49,141 bases of DNA from CAYUVA01 sp964448115 [NCBI: uncultured bacterium] (lineage in GTDB: Bacteria; CAYUVA01): NCBI GenBank assembly GCA_964448115.1, contig CAYUVA010000029.1, positions 7,125 to 56,265 on the forward strand, written 5' to 3'. This document shows, in pieces, positions 1-9,500 of this stretch; position 1 is the stretch's first letter, and the number at the start of each line of letters is the position of its first letter. The translations under genes were made by a program, and so were the position numbers. The notes beneath the pieces were generated by a model. The model searched no databases. It saw only the letters and a list, made by a program, of their open reading frames with translations, and was not told where the DNA came from.

Positions 1-596
1 TTAAATAGATTAACAATGAAAAAGAGAAATAAAAATAGAAGTATATTAGGACGCAAAAGCGCTGATATGCCCATAGCAATCCCCCCCAAAAATGTGTACA
101 AGCGATCGTTCTTATCCCAACCGGTCTGGAATAGGATTAGACTTACCAGATTGAAGAAGATCACCAGTGTAGGCAACAAGATCGCTCCATCATAAAAGAT
201 AAATGGTCCATAGATCGCTGCTAACAAGGCACCAAGAATGGCTAAATGGATTTCCATATATTTTCTAAGTAATATAAAAAGTAAAAAACAAGATGCGGTG
301 CCAATAATAGCTTGAACCAGGCGAACTATTGTCAATTTGAATTTATCACTGAATTGGAAAATGATTTGAAGGAAATATGGATATGCTGGACTCATAAAAT
401 ATGGCTTTGGATGTATGGACTCCTTCTTAGAGATGGTCTCAGCTTTTTCAACATAATATTTCGAGTCGAGAATCATTCCCTCGTAGAACTCGGTGGAACT
501 AATCTCGATGATGTATGTAACCCTAAGAACTAGTGCTAAAAAAAGGATCACCGCAAGAGATATAGTCTTTCTTCCCCGGTTCTCTTGAAGAGCCAT
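1..596 (-). CDS. GT39-like membrane glycosyltransferase, N-terminal part (cut by window edge)
   Basis: Reading leftwards from the ATG at 596, an open frame of 198 codons runs off the window with no stop. The N-terminus is a hydrophobic helix (residues about 12-27), followed by an acidic/tyrosine segment with LDSKYYVEKA and then SPAYPYFL. This is the layout of the first periplasmic loop of PMT/GT39 (GT-C fold) enzymes, which transfer sugars from polyprenyl-phosphate donors to protein or glycan in the cytoplasmic membrane. At least three more hydrophobic helices follow (about residues 91-107, 117-150 and 170-198). Acceptor and sugar cannot be told. It diverges from the kinase gene at 844. The frame and family-like motifs make the gene secure; the exact family is moderately sure. 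Confidence 0.75.
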   Translation of the reverse strand, partial: MALQENRGRKTISLAVILFLALVLRVTYIIEISSTEFYEGMILDSKYYVEKAETISKKESIHPKPYFMSPAYPYFLQIIFQFSDKFKLTIVRLVQAIIGTASCFLLFILLRKYMEIHLAILGALLAAIYGPFIFYDGAILLPTLVIFFNLVSLILFQTGWDKNDRLYTFLGGIAMGISALLRPNILLFLFLFFIVNLF

Positions 597-778
597 ATCT
601 ACTCCTTTATTTTCGCCCCTGCAACGATATGACTGAGTATATCATATCCGGGCTTATCTTTGCACCATCAATTCTCAAGCATGAAAAACAGCTTCTTTTT
701 ATCAATCATCTTGAATTTACTATATATTCCATGAGTGATCAATCAAGCAAATTGCGTTTATGTAACCATGCCGTCTCT

Positions 779-808
779 TTGCTTTGCATTCAGATCCTAT
801 GATATATT
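779..808 (+). promoter_or_regulatory. Possible sigma70-type promoter for the kinase gene
   Basis: TTGCTT at 779-784 and TATATT at 803-808 are separated by 18 bases and lie about 35 bases ahead of the ATG at 844. The match is partial and the surrounding DNA is A+T-rich, so chance is a real alternative. Confidence 0.25.
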
Positions 809-843
809 ATTTGCATAGTATTTAAGGCTCGGATGTAATAGTT

Positions 844-3800
844 ATGATCAAAGATCAGGTGGGCAATTATAAGATTCTCGCCAAGTTGGGCGAGGGGGGT
901 ATGGGCGCGGTTTACAAGGCTTACGACCTTGCAAATAAACGGACTGTAGCCCTGAAATTCGCTCTATCCAACATCATTTCCGAGGAGGTGGGTCTCAGGC
1001 GATTCGAGCGTGAGATCCGTGCAATCTCAAGACTCTCGCACCCAAATATCACCGCCGTCTATGACTCCGGTCGCTCTAATGGCAATATCTTTTATGCCAT
1101 GGAATTCATCGATGGCTCAGAGTTGAAGGATTACATAAGAACCGAGAATCTAAGTGAACAAGAGAGATTCGACCGCATATTCAACTCAACCGCACAGGTG
1201 CTAAGGGCACTCTCATATATACATTCACAGCGCATTATCCATCGTGATCTGAAGCCGAGCAATATTATGGTAGCTAAGGATCATATTGCCAAGATAATGG
1301 ACTTCGGGTTGGCCAAGGATATCGCCTCAAAAACCATGGTTACTGCAAGCGGTCTTGTGGTTGGCACAGCCGACTACATGTCTCCGGAGCAAGGAAGCGG
1401 AAAAACTTTGGATCAAAGAACCGATCTCTATAGCCTAGGAGTGATACTATATGAGATTTCCACTGGACGGAAGCCATTCAGCGGCGATGGACCTATACAA
1501 GTAATTATTAAACATATCCAGGAACCGCCGATACCGCCGAGAAAGTATAATTCTTCCATAACCCCAATGTTCGAGGAGATCATACTAAAGCTGATGGAGA
1601 AAAGCCCTATAGACAGGTTCCAGACTGCTGATGAAACTATCGAAGCTCTTAAGGAAGCTCATCAAGAGTTCCTTGAAGCCGGTAAGGCTAGCTCGCAGTT
1701 CGATCTGCCTGAACTGGAGGAGATCCAACCGCTGCTAAGACATAAGGATTATCTGTTCAAGGCACAGTTGGTGGGTCGAGACCATGAATTCGAGCAGCTT
1801 GTTGAGCTGGTCGATCAGCTAAAGAGCGGCTTCGGCAGCCTTGCTTTGCTCAAAGGTGAAGCCGGCGTGGGTAAGAGTCGCCTGGTCGAGGAGCTTCTGA
1901 CTCACTTGAAATTTACAGAGGTGAGGATCTTCAAGGGACATTGCTATGAGCAAAGGAACATACCATACCAGGTGTTCTCCCCCATCTTTGATCGCATAGC
2001 GGCTCATTTAAATCGCCGAGGAAGCAGCTATGCAGAGACGATCATCGGTAACACAGGTAAGATAATAGGCAGAATATTCCCTATTTTCAACGAGATACCT
2101 TATGTAAAGACCTTGCCAGAGCCGGCCGAGTTGCCGCCGGGAGAGGAAAAAATAAGATTACTGAGTGCTATTAAAAATCTATTCGAGCGACTGGCAGCCC
2201 AACAACCGTGTTTATTTTATCTCGATAACCTTCACTGGTCCGATGAGGGTAGCATCGAACTACTTGAATACCTGGTCGAGAACCTTCTGATTCCATACGA
2301 AAAAGCGCCCATAATGTTCATAGGCACAATACGCAGCGAAGAGCTATCCGAGAACAAGGCGCTGCAAAGATTCCAAGGGAAACTGCAACATCGCGAGAAT
2401 GTTGTCATGATGGAGATCAAACGACTGGAGCAAGACCAGGTAGGTCTTATATTGCAACAGATGCTCGGTATGAGCCATACGCCGACCCGGCTTACTCCAA
2501 AGATCTTTGCCGAGAGCGGGGGCAATCCATTCTTTATCGAGGAAGTGCTTAATGCCATGATCGAGGATGGGATACTATACCGGGAAGGCTCTCAGTGGCA
2601 GGTGCGAGTCGATAGCTATTCACAACTTATCATACCGTCATCGATAAAGGAGGTCTTGAAGAGACGATTTCGCAATCTTGGCGAAGAGGAGATGGATGTG
2701 CTCCGCTGGGCTGCTGTGATCGGCGAGGACTTCGAGTTCGATGTTCTGATGGAGGCTGGCGAGTTCGATGAAGACCTCCTACTCGATGTCATCGACCAGT
2801 TGCTCAAGTACAACCTCATCTTCGAGAAAAGCGTAGGGATGGTTGAGAAATATATCTTCTACCATGGAAAAATAAGGGATGTACTCTACGATGAGATCAG
2901 CCAAAGGCGTAAGAAACGACACCACCTAAAGATCGCTAATGCCATCGAAAAAATACACAAGAAAAGGCTGGATAAGTACATACAATCCCTGGCTTATCAC
3001 TACTACAATAGTCCTGATTTGGAGAAGGCATTTATCTACAGCAAGGATGCCGGGCTCAAAGCCAAACTGGTCTTCCAGAATGCAGAGGCGATCAATTTCT
3101 TCAATCAGGCGACGCAGATTTACCGAGAGCAGCACCAGGAGCTGAGTAAAGATTATTATCCTGAGTTCATTATCGTACTGACCGAACTGGGTGAGACGCA
3201 GAAGCTGACTGGCAGCTATGATGAAGCACTCGAAACCTACCAGGAGATGATCCGATGGGCGCAGGAACGCAACGACGAAAAGCAGGTCTCCATTGCCCTG
3301 GGAAATCTAGGTGATATCTACCAGATGAAGGGCGAGTTCAAGGAGGCAAAGGAAAGATTCAATGAATCCATAGAAATAGCAAAGCGATTAAACTACAAGC
3401 CAGGTATAGCCAAATGCCTCAATGGTATCGGCATCGTTCATCTGATGCAGGGAGACTATAATCAAGCTATGGATTGTTACAACCGCAGTTTAGAGATTGA
3501 AAAGCAGTTTGGCAATCAAAAGGCAATAGCTAAATTGTATAATTCCATAGGTGCTGTCCATTTTTACAAGCGTGCTTATGAACAAGCCCTCGATTGGTTT
3601 ACAAAAGCATACCAGATAAGAGAAGAATTAGGCGATAAATCAGATATGGCAACCTCAATAAATAACCTTGGCTCTGTGTATGACCTGCTGGGGCAAAAGA
3701 ATAAATCAATACCGCTTTACAAGGAGTCTCTCAAGATTGCTCAAGAAATCGGCAAAAAAAACGATGAAGCGATGTGCCTACACAATATCGGATACTATCA

Positions 3801-4695
3801 CTTCGAGCAATGCAATTACCAGGAAGCTCTGCGTTACTTCCAGCAGGCGTATAAGATAAAGAAAGAGTTGGGAAACAAAAAGGGACAGGCGATAACGCTT
3901 ACCCTTTTAGGATCTATATTTTATTTTCAAGCAAAATATGAACAGAGTCTTTCGTATTTTAATCAAGCCCTTGCTATAGACGAGGAGACCGAGGATAAAT
4001 TGGATATGATAAATAACATGATCAATCTTGGAGACCTGTTCAATACCATAGGAATGGTGGAAAAAGCCCTTCAGTATCACCAGATGGCGTGCGACCTGGC
4101 GGTCGGGATTGGTGATGTAGGAACCGAATCATCAGCTTTGGCTGGAAAAGCAAGGGATCTGGCATATATGAGAAAGCATCCCGAGGCACTGGAGGCGATA
4201 AATACGGCTATCGAGCTATCCAAGAACATCGGGATGAAGGATAAACTGGTAAGCGCTTGTTTGACATTGGCTGATATCAGACTTGAACTAGGTGAACCAG
4301 GAGATACCGGGGACTTGTGTGCACAATGTCTCGATCTTGCCAAAGAGGTGGGAGTGAGCTATCAATTGGTCGATCTTCACCTGACCTTGGCTAGGATAAT
4401 GCACCAAAAAAAGCAGTTCGAGGATGCAATCGAAGCCGCCAAAAGAGCGCTCTCCATGGCACAAGAACTGCAAATCCCAGAGTATTACTGGAAGAGCCAT
4501 CTGGTACTAGGAAATATTTATAGGGAAATACAAAAAAATGATGAGTGTCTAAAGGAATATAAGATGACCATGGAAGCCCTGGAGTCTATATACAAGATGT
4601 TCAAGGATAATGATCTAAAGAAGGCTTACATTAGCAGAAGAGATCGCCAGGAGGCTATCGAGATTATCCGTGAATTCGCAGGCAGGATGAGGTGA
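844..4695 (+). CDS. Ser/Thr protein kinase - AAA-type ATPase - TPR signalling protein (1283 aa)
   Basis: The three-part architecture is a Hanks-type kinase, then a nucleotide-binding ATPase, then a long TPR array. The kinase (about residues 1-275) has the glycine loop GEGGMG, the catalytic IIHRDLKPSN with Asp135, the DFG metal site at Asp153 and the GTADYMSPEQ activation segment, so it looks catalytically competent. A P-loop ATPase follows (GEAGVGKS at 338-345; Walker B around LFYLDNLHWSD), of the type seen in PknK-like regulators. From about residue 760 to 1230 there are roughly a dozen tetratricopeptide units with family-type YxxAL and GDYNQA motifs. No transmembrane segment is evident, so it is probably cytoplasmic. 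It likely senses a ligand or partner through the TPRs and phosphorylates an unknown target. No partner is encoded next to it. Confidence 0.9.
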   Translation: MIKDQVGNYKILAKLGEGGMGAVYKAYDLANKRTVALKFALSNIISEEVGLRRFEREIRAISRLSHPNITAVYDSGRSNGNIFYAMEFIDGSELKDYIRTENLSEQERFDRIFNSTAQVLRALSYIHSQRIIHRDLKPSNIMVAKDHIAKIMDFGLAKDIASKTMVTASGLVVGTADYMSPEQGSGKTLDQRTDLYSLGVILYEISTGRKPFSGDGPIQVIIKHIQEPPIPPRKYNSSITPMFEEIILKLMEKSPIDRFQTADETIEALKEAHQEFLEAGKASSQFDLPELEEIQPLLRHKDYLFKAQLVGRDHEFEQLVELVDQLKSGFGSLALLKGEAGVGKSRLVEELLTHLKFTEVRIFKGHCYEQRNIPYQVFSPIFDRIAAHLNRRGSSYAETIIGNTGKIIGRIFPIFNEIPYVKTLPEPAELPPGEEKIRLLSAIKNLFERLAAQQPCLFYLDNLHWSDEGSIELLEYLVENLLIPYEKAPIMFIGTIRSEELSENKALQRFQGKLQHRENVVMMEIKRLEQDQVGLILQQMLGMSHTPTRLTPKIFAESGGNPFFIEEVLNAMIEDGILYREGSQWQVRVDSYSQLIIPSSIKEVLKRRFRNLGEEEMDVLRWAAVIGEDFEFDVLMEAGEFDEDLLLDVIDQLLKYNLIFEKSVGMVEKYIFYHGKIRDVLYDEISQRRKKRHHLKIANAIEKIHKKRLDKYIQSLAYHYYNSPDLEKAFIYSKDAGLKAKLVFQNAEAINFFNQATQIYREQHQELSKDYYPEFIIVLTELGETQKLTGSYDEALETYQEMIRWAQERNDEKQVSIALGNLGDIYQMKGEFKEAKERFNESIEIAKRLNYKPGIAKCLNGIGIVHLMQGDYNQAMDCYNRSLEIEKQFGNQKAIAKLYNSIGAVHFYKRAYEQALDWFTKAYQIREELGDKSDMATSINNLGSVYDLLGQKNKSIPLYKESLKIAQEIGKKNDEAMCLHNIGYYHFEQCNYQEALRYFQQAYKIKKELGNKKGQAITLTLLGSIFYFQAKYEQSLSYFNQALAIDEETEDKLDMINNMINLGDLFNTIGMVEKALQYHQMACDLAVGIGDVGTESSALAGKARDLAYMRKHPEALEAINTAIELSKNIGMKDKLVSACLTLADIRLELGEPGDTGDLCAQCLDLAKEVGVSYQLVDLHLTLARIMHQKKQFEDAIEAAKRALSMAQELQIPEYYWKSHLVLGNIYREIQKNDECLKEYKMTMEALESIYKMFKDNDLKKAYISRRDRQEAIEIIREFAGRMR

Positions 4696-4739
4696 TGAAA
4701 TTACCCATTTTACGATGATGGGTCCTGGCGAATTCACGG
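4668..4739. terminator. Nested inverted repeat between convergent genes (possible bidirectional terminator)
   Basis: Perfect 12-base arms, CCGTGAATTCGC at 4668-4679 and its reverse complement at 4728-4739, flank an inner ACCCAT/ATGGGT pair. The outer arms lie inside the last codons of the kinase gene and across the stop of the radical SAM gene. No clear T-run follows on either strand, so a classical Rho-independent terminator is not proven. Confidence 0.45.
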
Positions 4740-5687
4740 CTTATCTTCCCTGTGATAATGACAATTAAGTATGGCACAATGCATCCTGCATCGACGGGTA
4801 AAAAGACGCATCCTTTGTGCCCTCTCGGACTCCCAGATCTCTTTGATTGGTTGTTCAATGAAGTTTCCGACCGGCGCGGTATTAAAACAGAGCATCACCT
4901 CTCCATAGGGGCTGAATGACATATTGGACTCTCCAACCTGGCATTGGATCTTCTTACTAGGGGTAGGATCGCGAAAATAATCGATGAATCCTCGCAATTG
5001 CCCAACCGTATTACTTATGAAGTTTGTCTTTTTCTTTTCTTCGATAAGCCATTCGATGACTTGACTTAGATACTCCAGATCCTTTATCCATAATGGGCTT
5101 TTAAGATGCCACCTGGGATCGAATTTGGTGCCGAAGTTCCAGCAGAGCGCCTGAAAGCCAATATAATACCCACGCTCAATTGCCCACTCTACAAGCTCCT
5201 CGATATTATAGAGATTATATCTCATAATAACCGCTGCGATGGCGATGGTTATGCGATCCCGATACGGCTCCAGGTGCTGAAGTGCCTTTATCACCCTGTC
5301 GTAAGCTCCTTTACTTCCCTTGAGGCTATTAAATCTTTCAGGATCAAGCGTGTCCAGAGAGACATTCAGTGTATGCAGTCCGCTTTGAGATATCTCTTCA
5401 GACATCCTTGCATCTATGAGAGTCGCATTGGTCGTAACGAAGGTCTTTACTCCATACTCATTCGCCTTACTAATAATTTCCCATAGATCTCGCCGGATGA
5501 GCGGTTCCCCCCCGGCAAAATGAAGCTCGTAATACCCTAGCCAATCACCAAGCTGTCTGATTAGCTTGATCCATTGCTCTTTGGTAGCTTCCTTTCTCCC
5601 CTTTCTGGTTTTCCACAGATCACAATGCAAACAACGCAGGTTACAAAGGTCAGTAATTGAGGCGTGAAGGCTTTTCGGCTTAGGCAT
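4734..5687 (-). CDS. Radical SAM protein with SPASM-like C-terminus
   Basis: The 317-residue protein has the radical SAM cluster motif Cys15-x3-Cys19-x2-Cys22 (CNLRCLHC), the GGEPL motif and a C-terminal cysteine group (CQVG, MLCFN, CRMHCAILNC) typical of SPASM domains that bind auxiliary [4Fe-4S] clusters. The family modifies ribosomally made peptides, matures enzymes, or acts on small molecules. No candidate peptide substrate is visible nearby, so the substrate is unknown. The gene follows dnaE by 55 bases on the same strand, with AGGA ahead of the ATG, and may be cotranscribed with it. The stop lies inside an inverted repeat shared with the convergent kinase gene. Confidence 0.85.
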   Translation of the reverse strand: MPKPKSLHASITDLCNLRCLHCDLWKTRKGRKEATKEQWIKLIRQLGDWLGYYELHFAGGEPLIRRDLWEIISKANEYGVKTFVTTNATLIDARMSEEISQSGLHTLNVSLDTLDPERFNSLKGSKGAYDRVIKALQHLEPYRDRITIAIAAVIMRYNLYNIEELVEWAIERGYYIGFQALCWNFGTKFDPRWHLKSPLWIKDLEYLSQVIEWLIEEKKKTNFISNTVGQLRGFIDYFRDPTPSKKIQCQVGESNMSFSPYGEVMLCFNTAPVGNFIEQPIKEIWESERAQRMRLFTRRCRMHCAILNCHYHREDKP

Positions 5688-5742
5688 AATTCATCCTGTA
5701 CTTATATATCTCGATTCTTCAAGTATAGTTTAAGACCGCTTG

Positions 5743-8700
5743 TTATGCAAAACGAAGGCAGTTATCTCCCAACAGCTTCTCTAGATCATTAACCAGCTCA
5801 TCTTCAGGACATGATCTCAAATTGCTATCGATAAGAGCCAGCACTCCCTCTCTTCCGTAGCGTCTGGGGATCTCCACCTCGAAAAAAACCCTGCAATCAC
5901 CAGGGTGAGCGTAGAGGATCTCGTTTATTCTGTTTATCATCCTGTGATCAGTGAGCATAGCGTTGAGACTGATGGTCATTGCACTCGAGCTTTTTCGAAG
6001 CTCCTCCAAAGGGGTTATTCTAAATGCCCTAAGAGATAATTTATCATCCTTCTTATCCAGCTTACCATTTACCAGAACGCAAAGATTCTCCTCCAACATA
6101 TTCCTGATTTCCTCAAATAGCCTCGATGGAACGATAACCTCAATTAGACCCACCTGGTCTTCCAAAGTAATTCGAGCGTACATATAGTTATTTTTCTTCG
6201 ATTTTCTGCGAACGACCTTGTTTATGACCCCGGCAATCGCCACCTCGGATTCATCTGAGAGTTCGTTTAATACGGCAATGTCAGCGTTTGTAAAATACTT
6301 CAACTCCCGTTCGAACCTATCCAGGGGATGCCCTGTAATATAGAAACCGAGGGTCTGCTTTTCATAAGATGTCATTTCCCGCTGGGTAAACTCTGGCGCC
6401 TCGGGAAGGCTCTTGTCAACGCTTGCCAGGCTTCCATTGGGATCGAAATCAAAGATGCTCAGATGCTTTTTCTCTTTTCCTTTGGCCATCTCCTGAGCCA
6501 ACCCCAAAGCCCTGTCGAGCACCATCATCTTCTGCTGTCTGTTCCCTTCAAGTTCATCCAATGCCCCGCTTTTAATCAGGTTTTCAAGTATCTTGGCATT
6601 AAGATGTGTAGCGGTCATCCGCTCGCATAGCTCAAATATGGAGCTGAATTCACCCCGATTTTTCCTCTCCTCGATGAGCTTCTCCGCTGTAGCCTGTCCA
6701 ATGTTTCTGATAGCGCTCAAGCCGAAGTATATCTTTTTCCCCTCTGGAGCAAAGCGAACATCGCACTTATTGATATTAGGGGGTAACACCTCAAGCCCCA
6801 TCCGTTTGCACTCATTGATATATTTAACCAGGTCCTCGATGCTGTCCAGGTAGCTGTTCAGATGGCAAGCCATATATTCAGATGGGAAGTAGGTCTTCAG
6901 GTAAGCGGTCTGGTAGGCGACCAGGGCATAGGCAGCGGCGTGGGACTTATTGAAGCCATACCCGGCGAACTTCACAATCTGTTCCCAGAGCACTTTTGCT
7001 GATGTCTCGGTCATACCTCTTCTAACTGCTCCGCTCACAAATTTCTCTTTGTGTCGCTCCATGATCTCAGGCTTCTTTTTTCCCATAGCCTTGCGCAGCT
7101 CATCTGCCTCGACCAGGTTATAGCCAGCAATGCGGTTGGCGATACGCATCACCTGCTCCTGGTAAACCATTATTCCATAAGTTTCCTTTAGGATATCCTC
7201 CATTCGTTGATCCAAGTAGGTTATCTTCTCCTTACCATGCTTACGAGCCGCATAATCAGGGATAAGATCCATGGGACCGGGTCTATAAAGAGCCACCATT
7301 GCAATCAAATCCTCGAATTTATCTATTCCACAAAGACGAAGGGTCTTCCTCATTCCGGCACTCTCAAACTGGAAGACGCCAACCGTTTCACCTTTGGAGA
7401 ACAGTTGCAGGGTCTTTGTATCATCCAGTGGTATTTTCTGAGGATCAATTTTGATATTATGTAGATCCATTATCATTTTTACTGTCTCATCGATTACCGT
7501 AAGGGTTCTCAAGCCTAAAAAATCTGCTTTGAGCAAGCCTAGCGCCTCTATATCTTTCATAGTGAATTGGGTAACGCTAGCTTCCTTGTTATCCTGATCT
7601 CTTACCAAGGGAATGCTACCGATTAAGGACTGGTCTGAAATGACTATTCCAGCAGCGTGTTTAGACTGATTGGATGGCAAACCCTCCAATACAGCACTTA
7701 CCTCTAGTAGTTTCTTAATCTTGGGTTCCCTCTGCTGGTATTCTCTAAGCTCTGGCACCTCTTTAATTGCCTTCTCCACAGTCATATCCTTATCCGGACT
7801 GATCAGTTTCGTTATCTTATTCAACTCTTGAAATGGGATACCCATCGCATTGCCCACCTTTTTCATCACTGCCCTGGTCTTAAGCGTGTTAAAGGTGATG
7901 ATATTAGCGACCCGATCCTCTCCATACTTGCCTGCTACATAATCGATCACCTCATCCCTACGCACCTTGCAAAAATCGATATCAATATCAGGCATACTCT
8001 TTCTGCCTTGATTCAAGAAACGTTCAAAGATGAGATCGTATTTTATAGGATCTATATCGGTAATCCCTAGCGAGTAGGCTACCAGGCTGCCGGCTGCCGA
8101 TCCTCTGCCTGGACCGACCGGAATCTTTTTAGATTTAGCGTATGAGACAAAGTCCCACACGATCAGGAAATAGCCCTCAAATCCCATATCCTTTATGATC
8201 TCTATCTCATGATTCAGCCGTTCCTTATATTGATTATACATAGATCCGGGGATCTTGCCTGTATCGAATTTAGCCTTCAATCCCTCTTGAACTTCGTGCT
8301 CGAAATACTCAGTCAGGCTATAACCTTCTGGTGGTTCATAATGCGGTAGCTTCGGTTTGCCGAACTCGAACTCAACATGGCATCGTTTGGCAATGGAAAG
8401 CGTATTGCTGATGGCATCCGGGTGCTCATCGAACAGCCTGTTCATCTCCTCGGCGGTTTTGAGATAAAACTGGGTTGATTGGAAGCGGAGGCGATTGGGA
8501 TCATCGAACTGCTTCTGGGTCTGTATGCTCAACAGAATATCGTGTGCTTCGGCATCTTCAGGCATAATATAGTGGCAGTCGTTGGTCGCCACCTTCTGTA
8601 TGGAAAGGTCATTAGCCAGCTTTATCAGCTTCGGTAAGACCTTCTTCTGATCGGTCAAGCCGTGATCCATAAGCTCAATGAAGAAATTGTCCCTGCCAAA

Positions 8701-9219
8701 GGTGGCAACAAAGTGCTCCGCGCACTCATAAGCCTTTTTATCCTTGCCCTGAAGCAGCAATGAGGGTATCTCCCCCCGCAGACAACCGCTTAAGACAATA
8801 AGCCCCTGTGAGTGTTGAGACAACAGCTCCTTGTCTATCCTCGGTTTAACATAAAATCCCTCCAGGTGTGCTTTGGTGGAAAGGATACAAAGGTTATGGT
8901 AGCCGATCTCATTTTCTGCCAAGAGTGTCAAGTCGTAATATGACGATTCTCGGCTTCCCTTAGCTGAGGTGTCCCTCATCGAGCCTTTGGCAACATAAGC
9001 TTCCATGCCGATTATCGGATTGAGTGTTCTCTCGTCGCCTTCTTTCCTTTGCTTCTTTAGTATGCGATGGATCTCCACCGCGCCGAATAGATTGCCATGA
9101 TCGGTAATGGCTATTGCTGGCATCTTCAGCTCCTTTGCTCGAAGCACTAGACGCTCCAGGTCGCAAGCGCCATCGAGCAAGCTATATCCTGTATGTACAT
9201 GCAGATGCACAAAATTCAT
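5743..9219 (-). CDS. dnaE: DNA polymerase III alpha subunit
   Basis: This is the catalytic subunit of the replicative polymerase (1158 residues, normal for DnaE1-type). The N-terminus is a PHP domain starting HLHVHTGYSLLDGAC. The palm carries GPGRGSAAGSLVAYSLGI and the catalytic PDIDIDF acidic cluster near residue 400. The fingers/HhH region and a C-terminal OB-fold (around residues 980-1060) follow. It has DnaE rather than PolC architecture because there is no embedded DEDD exonuclease. The start MNFVHLHVHTGYS is the family's usual beginning. A radical SAM gene follows on the same strand. Confidence 0.97.
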   Translation of the reverse strand: MNFVHLHVHTGYSLLDGACDLERLVLRAKELKMPAIAITDHGNLFGAVEIHRILKKQRKEGDERTLNPIIGMEAYVAKGSMRDTSAKGSRESSYYDLTLLAENEIGYHNLCILSTKAHLEGFYVKPRIDKELLSQHSQGLIVLSGCLRGEIPSLLLQGKDKKAYECAEHFVATFGRDNFFIELMDHGLTDQKKVLPKLIKLANDLSIQKVATNDCHYIMPEDAEAHDILLSIQTQKQFDDPNRLRFQSTQFYLKTAEEMNRLFDEHPDAISNTLSIAKRCHVEFEFGKPKLPHYEPPEGYSLTEYFEHEVQEGLKAKFDTGKIPGSMYNQYKERLNHEIEIIKDMGFEGYFLIVWDFVSYAKSKKIPVGPGRGSAAGSLVAYSLGITDIDPIKYDLIFERFLNQGRKSMPDIDIDFCKVRRDEVIDYVAGKYGEDRVANIITFNTLKTRAVMKKVGNAMGIPFQELNKITKLISPDKDMTVEKAIKEVPELREYQQREPKIKKLLEVSAVLEGLPSNQSKHAAGIVISDQSLIGSIPLVRDQDNKEASVTQFTMKDIEALGLLKADFLGLRTLTVIDETVKMIMDLHNIKIDPQKIPLDDTKTLQLFSKGETVGVFQFESAGMRKTLRLCGIDKFEDLIAMVALYRPGPMDLIPDYAARKHGKEKITYLDQRMEDILKETYGIMVYQEQVMRIANRIAGYNLVEADELRKAMGKKKPEIMERHKEKFVSGAVRRGMTETSAKVLWEQIVKFAGYGFNKSHAAAYALVAYQTAYLKTYFPSEYMACHLNSYLDSIEDLVKYINECKRMGLEVLPPNINKCDVRFAPEGKKIYFGLSAIRNIGQATAEKLIEERKNRGEFSSIFELCERMTATHLNAKILENLIKSGALDELEGNRQQKMMVLDRALGLAQEMAKGKEKKHLSIFDFDPNGSLASVDKSLPEAPEFTQREMTSYEKQTLGFYITGHPLDRFERELKYFTNADIAVLNELSDESEVAIAGVINKVVRRKSKKNNYMYARITLEDQVGLIEVIVPSRLFEEIRNMLEENLCVLVNGKLDKKDDKLSLRAFRITPLEELRKSSSAMTISLNAMLTDHRMINRINEILYAHPGDCRVFFEVEIPRRYGREGVLALIDSNLRSCPEDELVNDLEKLLGDNCLRFA

Positions 9220-9500
9220 CTATTGCCTCCCATGATTTCGAGCTCGTATGTACTGCAATTGATAAGCGATCCTTAAGAGCGCGCTATTTCGCATGCCGAA
9301 AGGTGCTTCCACAATTTAATAATGACTCATTTGGGCATTCCCGCGCTCTCGTTTGTCATTCCCGCCCAGGCATGAACCCATATCTGGATCATTATATTAC
9401 CCCTTCTACCTGCGGAATGAAAGTGGTATCAAAGCCTTATCTTCTGATTAACATATTGATTATAAAGCACATTTTTCAGAAAACTCGATTTCATATCAAA

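Noticed and set aside
9114-9500. Upstream extension of the membrane-anchored protein gene
   Set aside because: It overlaps the first part of dnaE in antisense and has no membrane or domain logic; the start at 9501 or 9543 gives a sensible N-terminal anchor.
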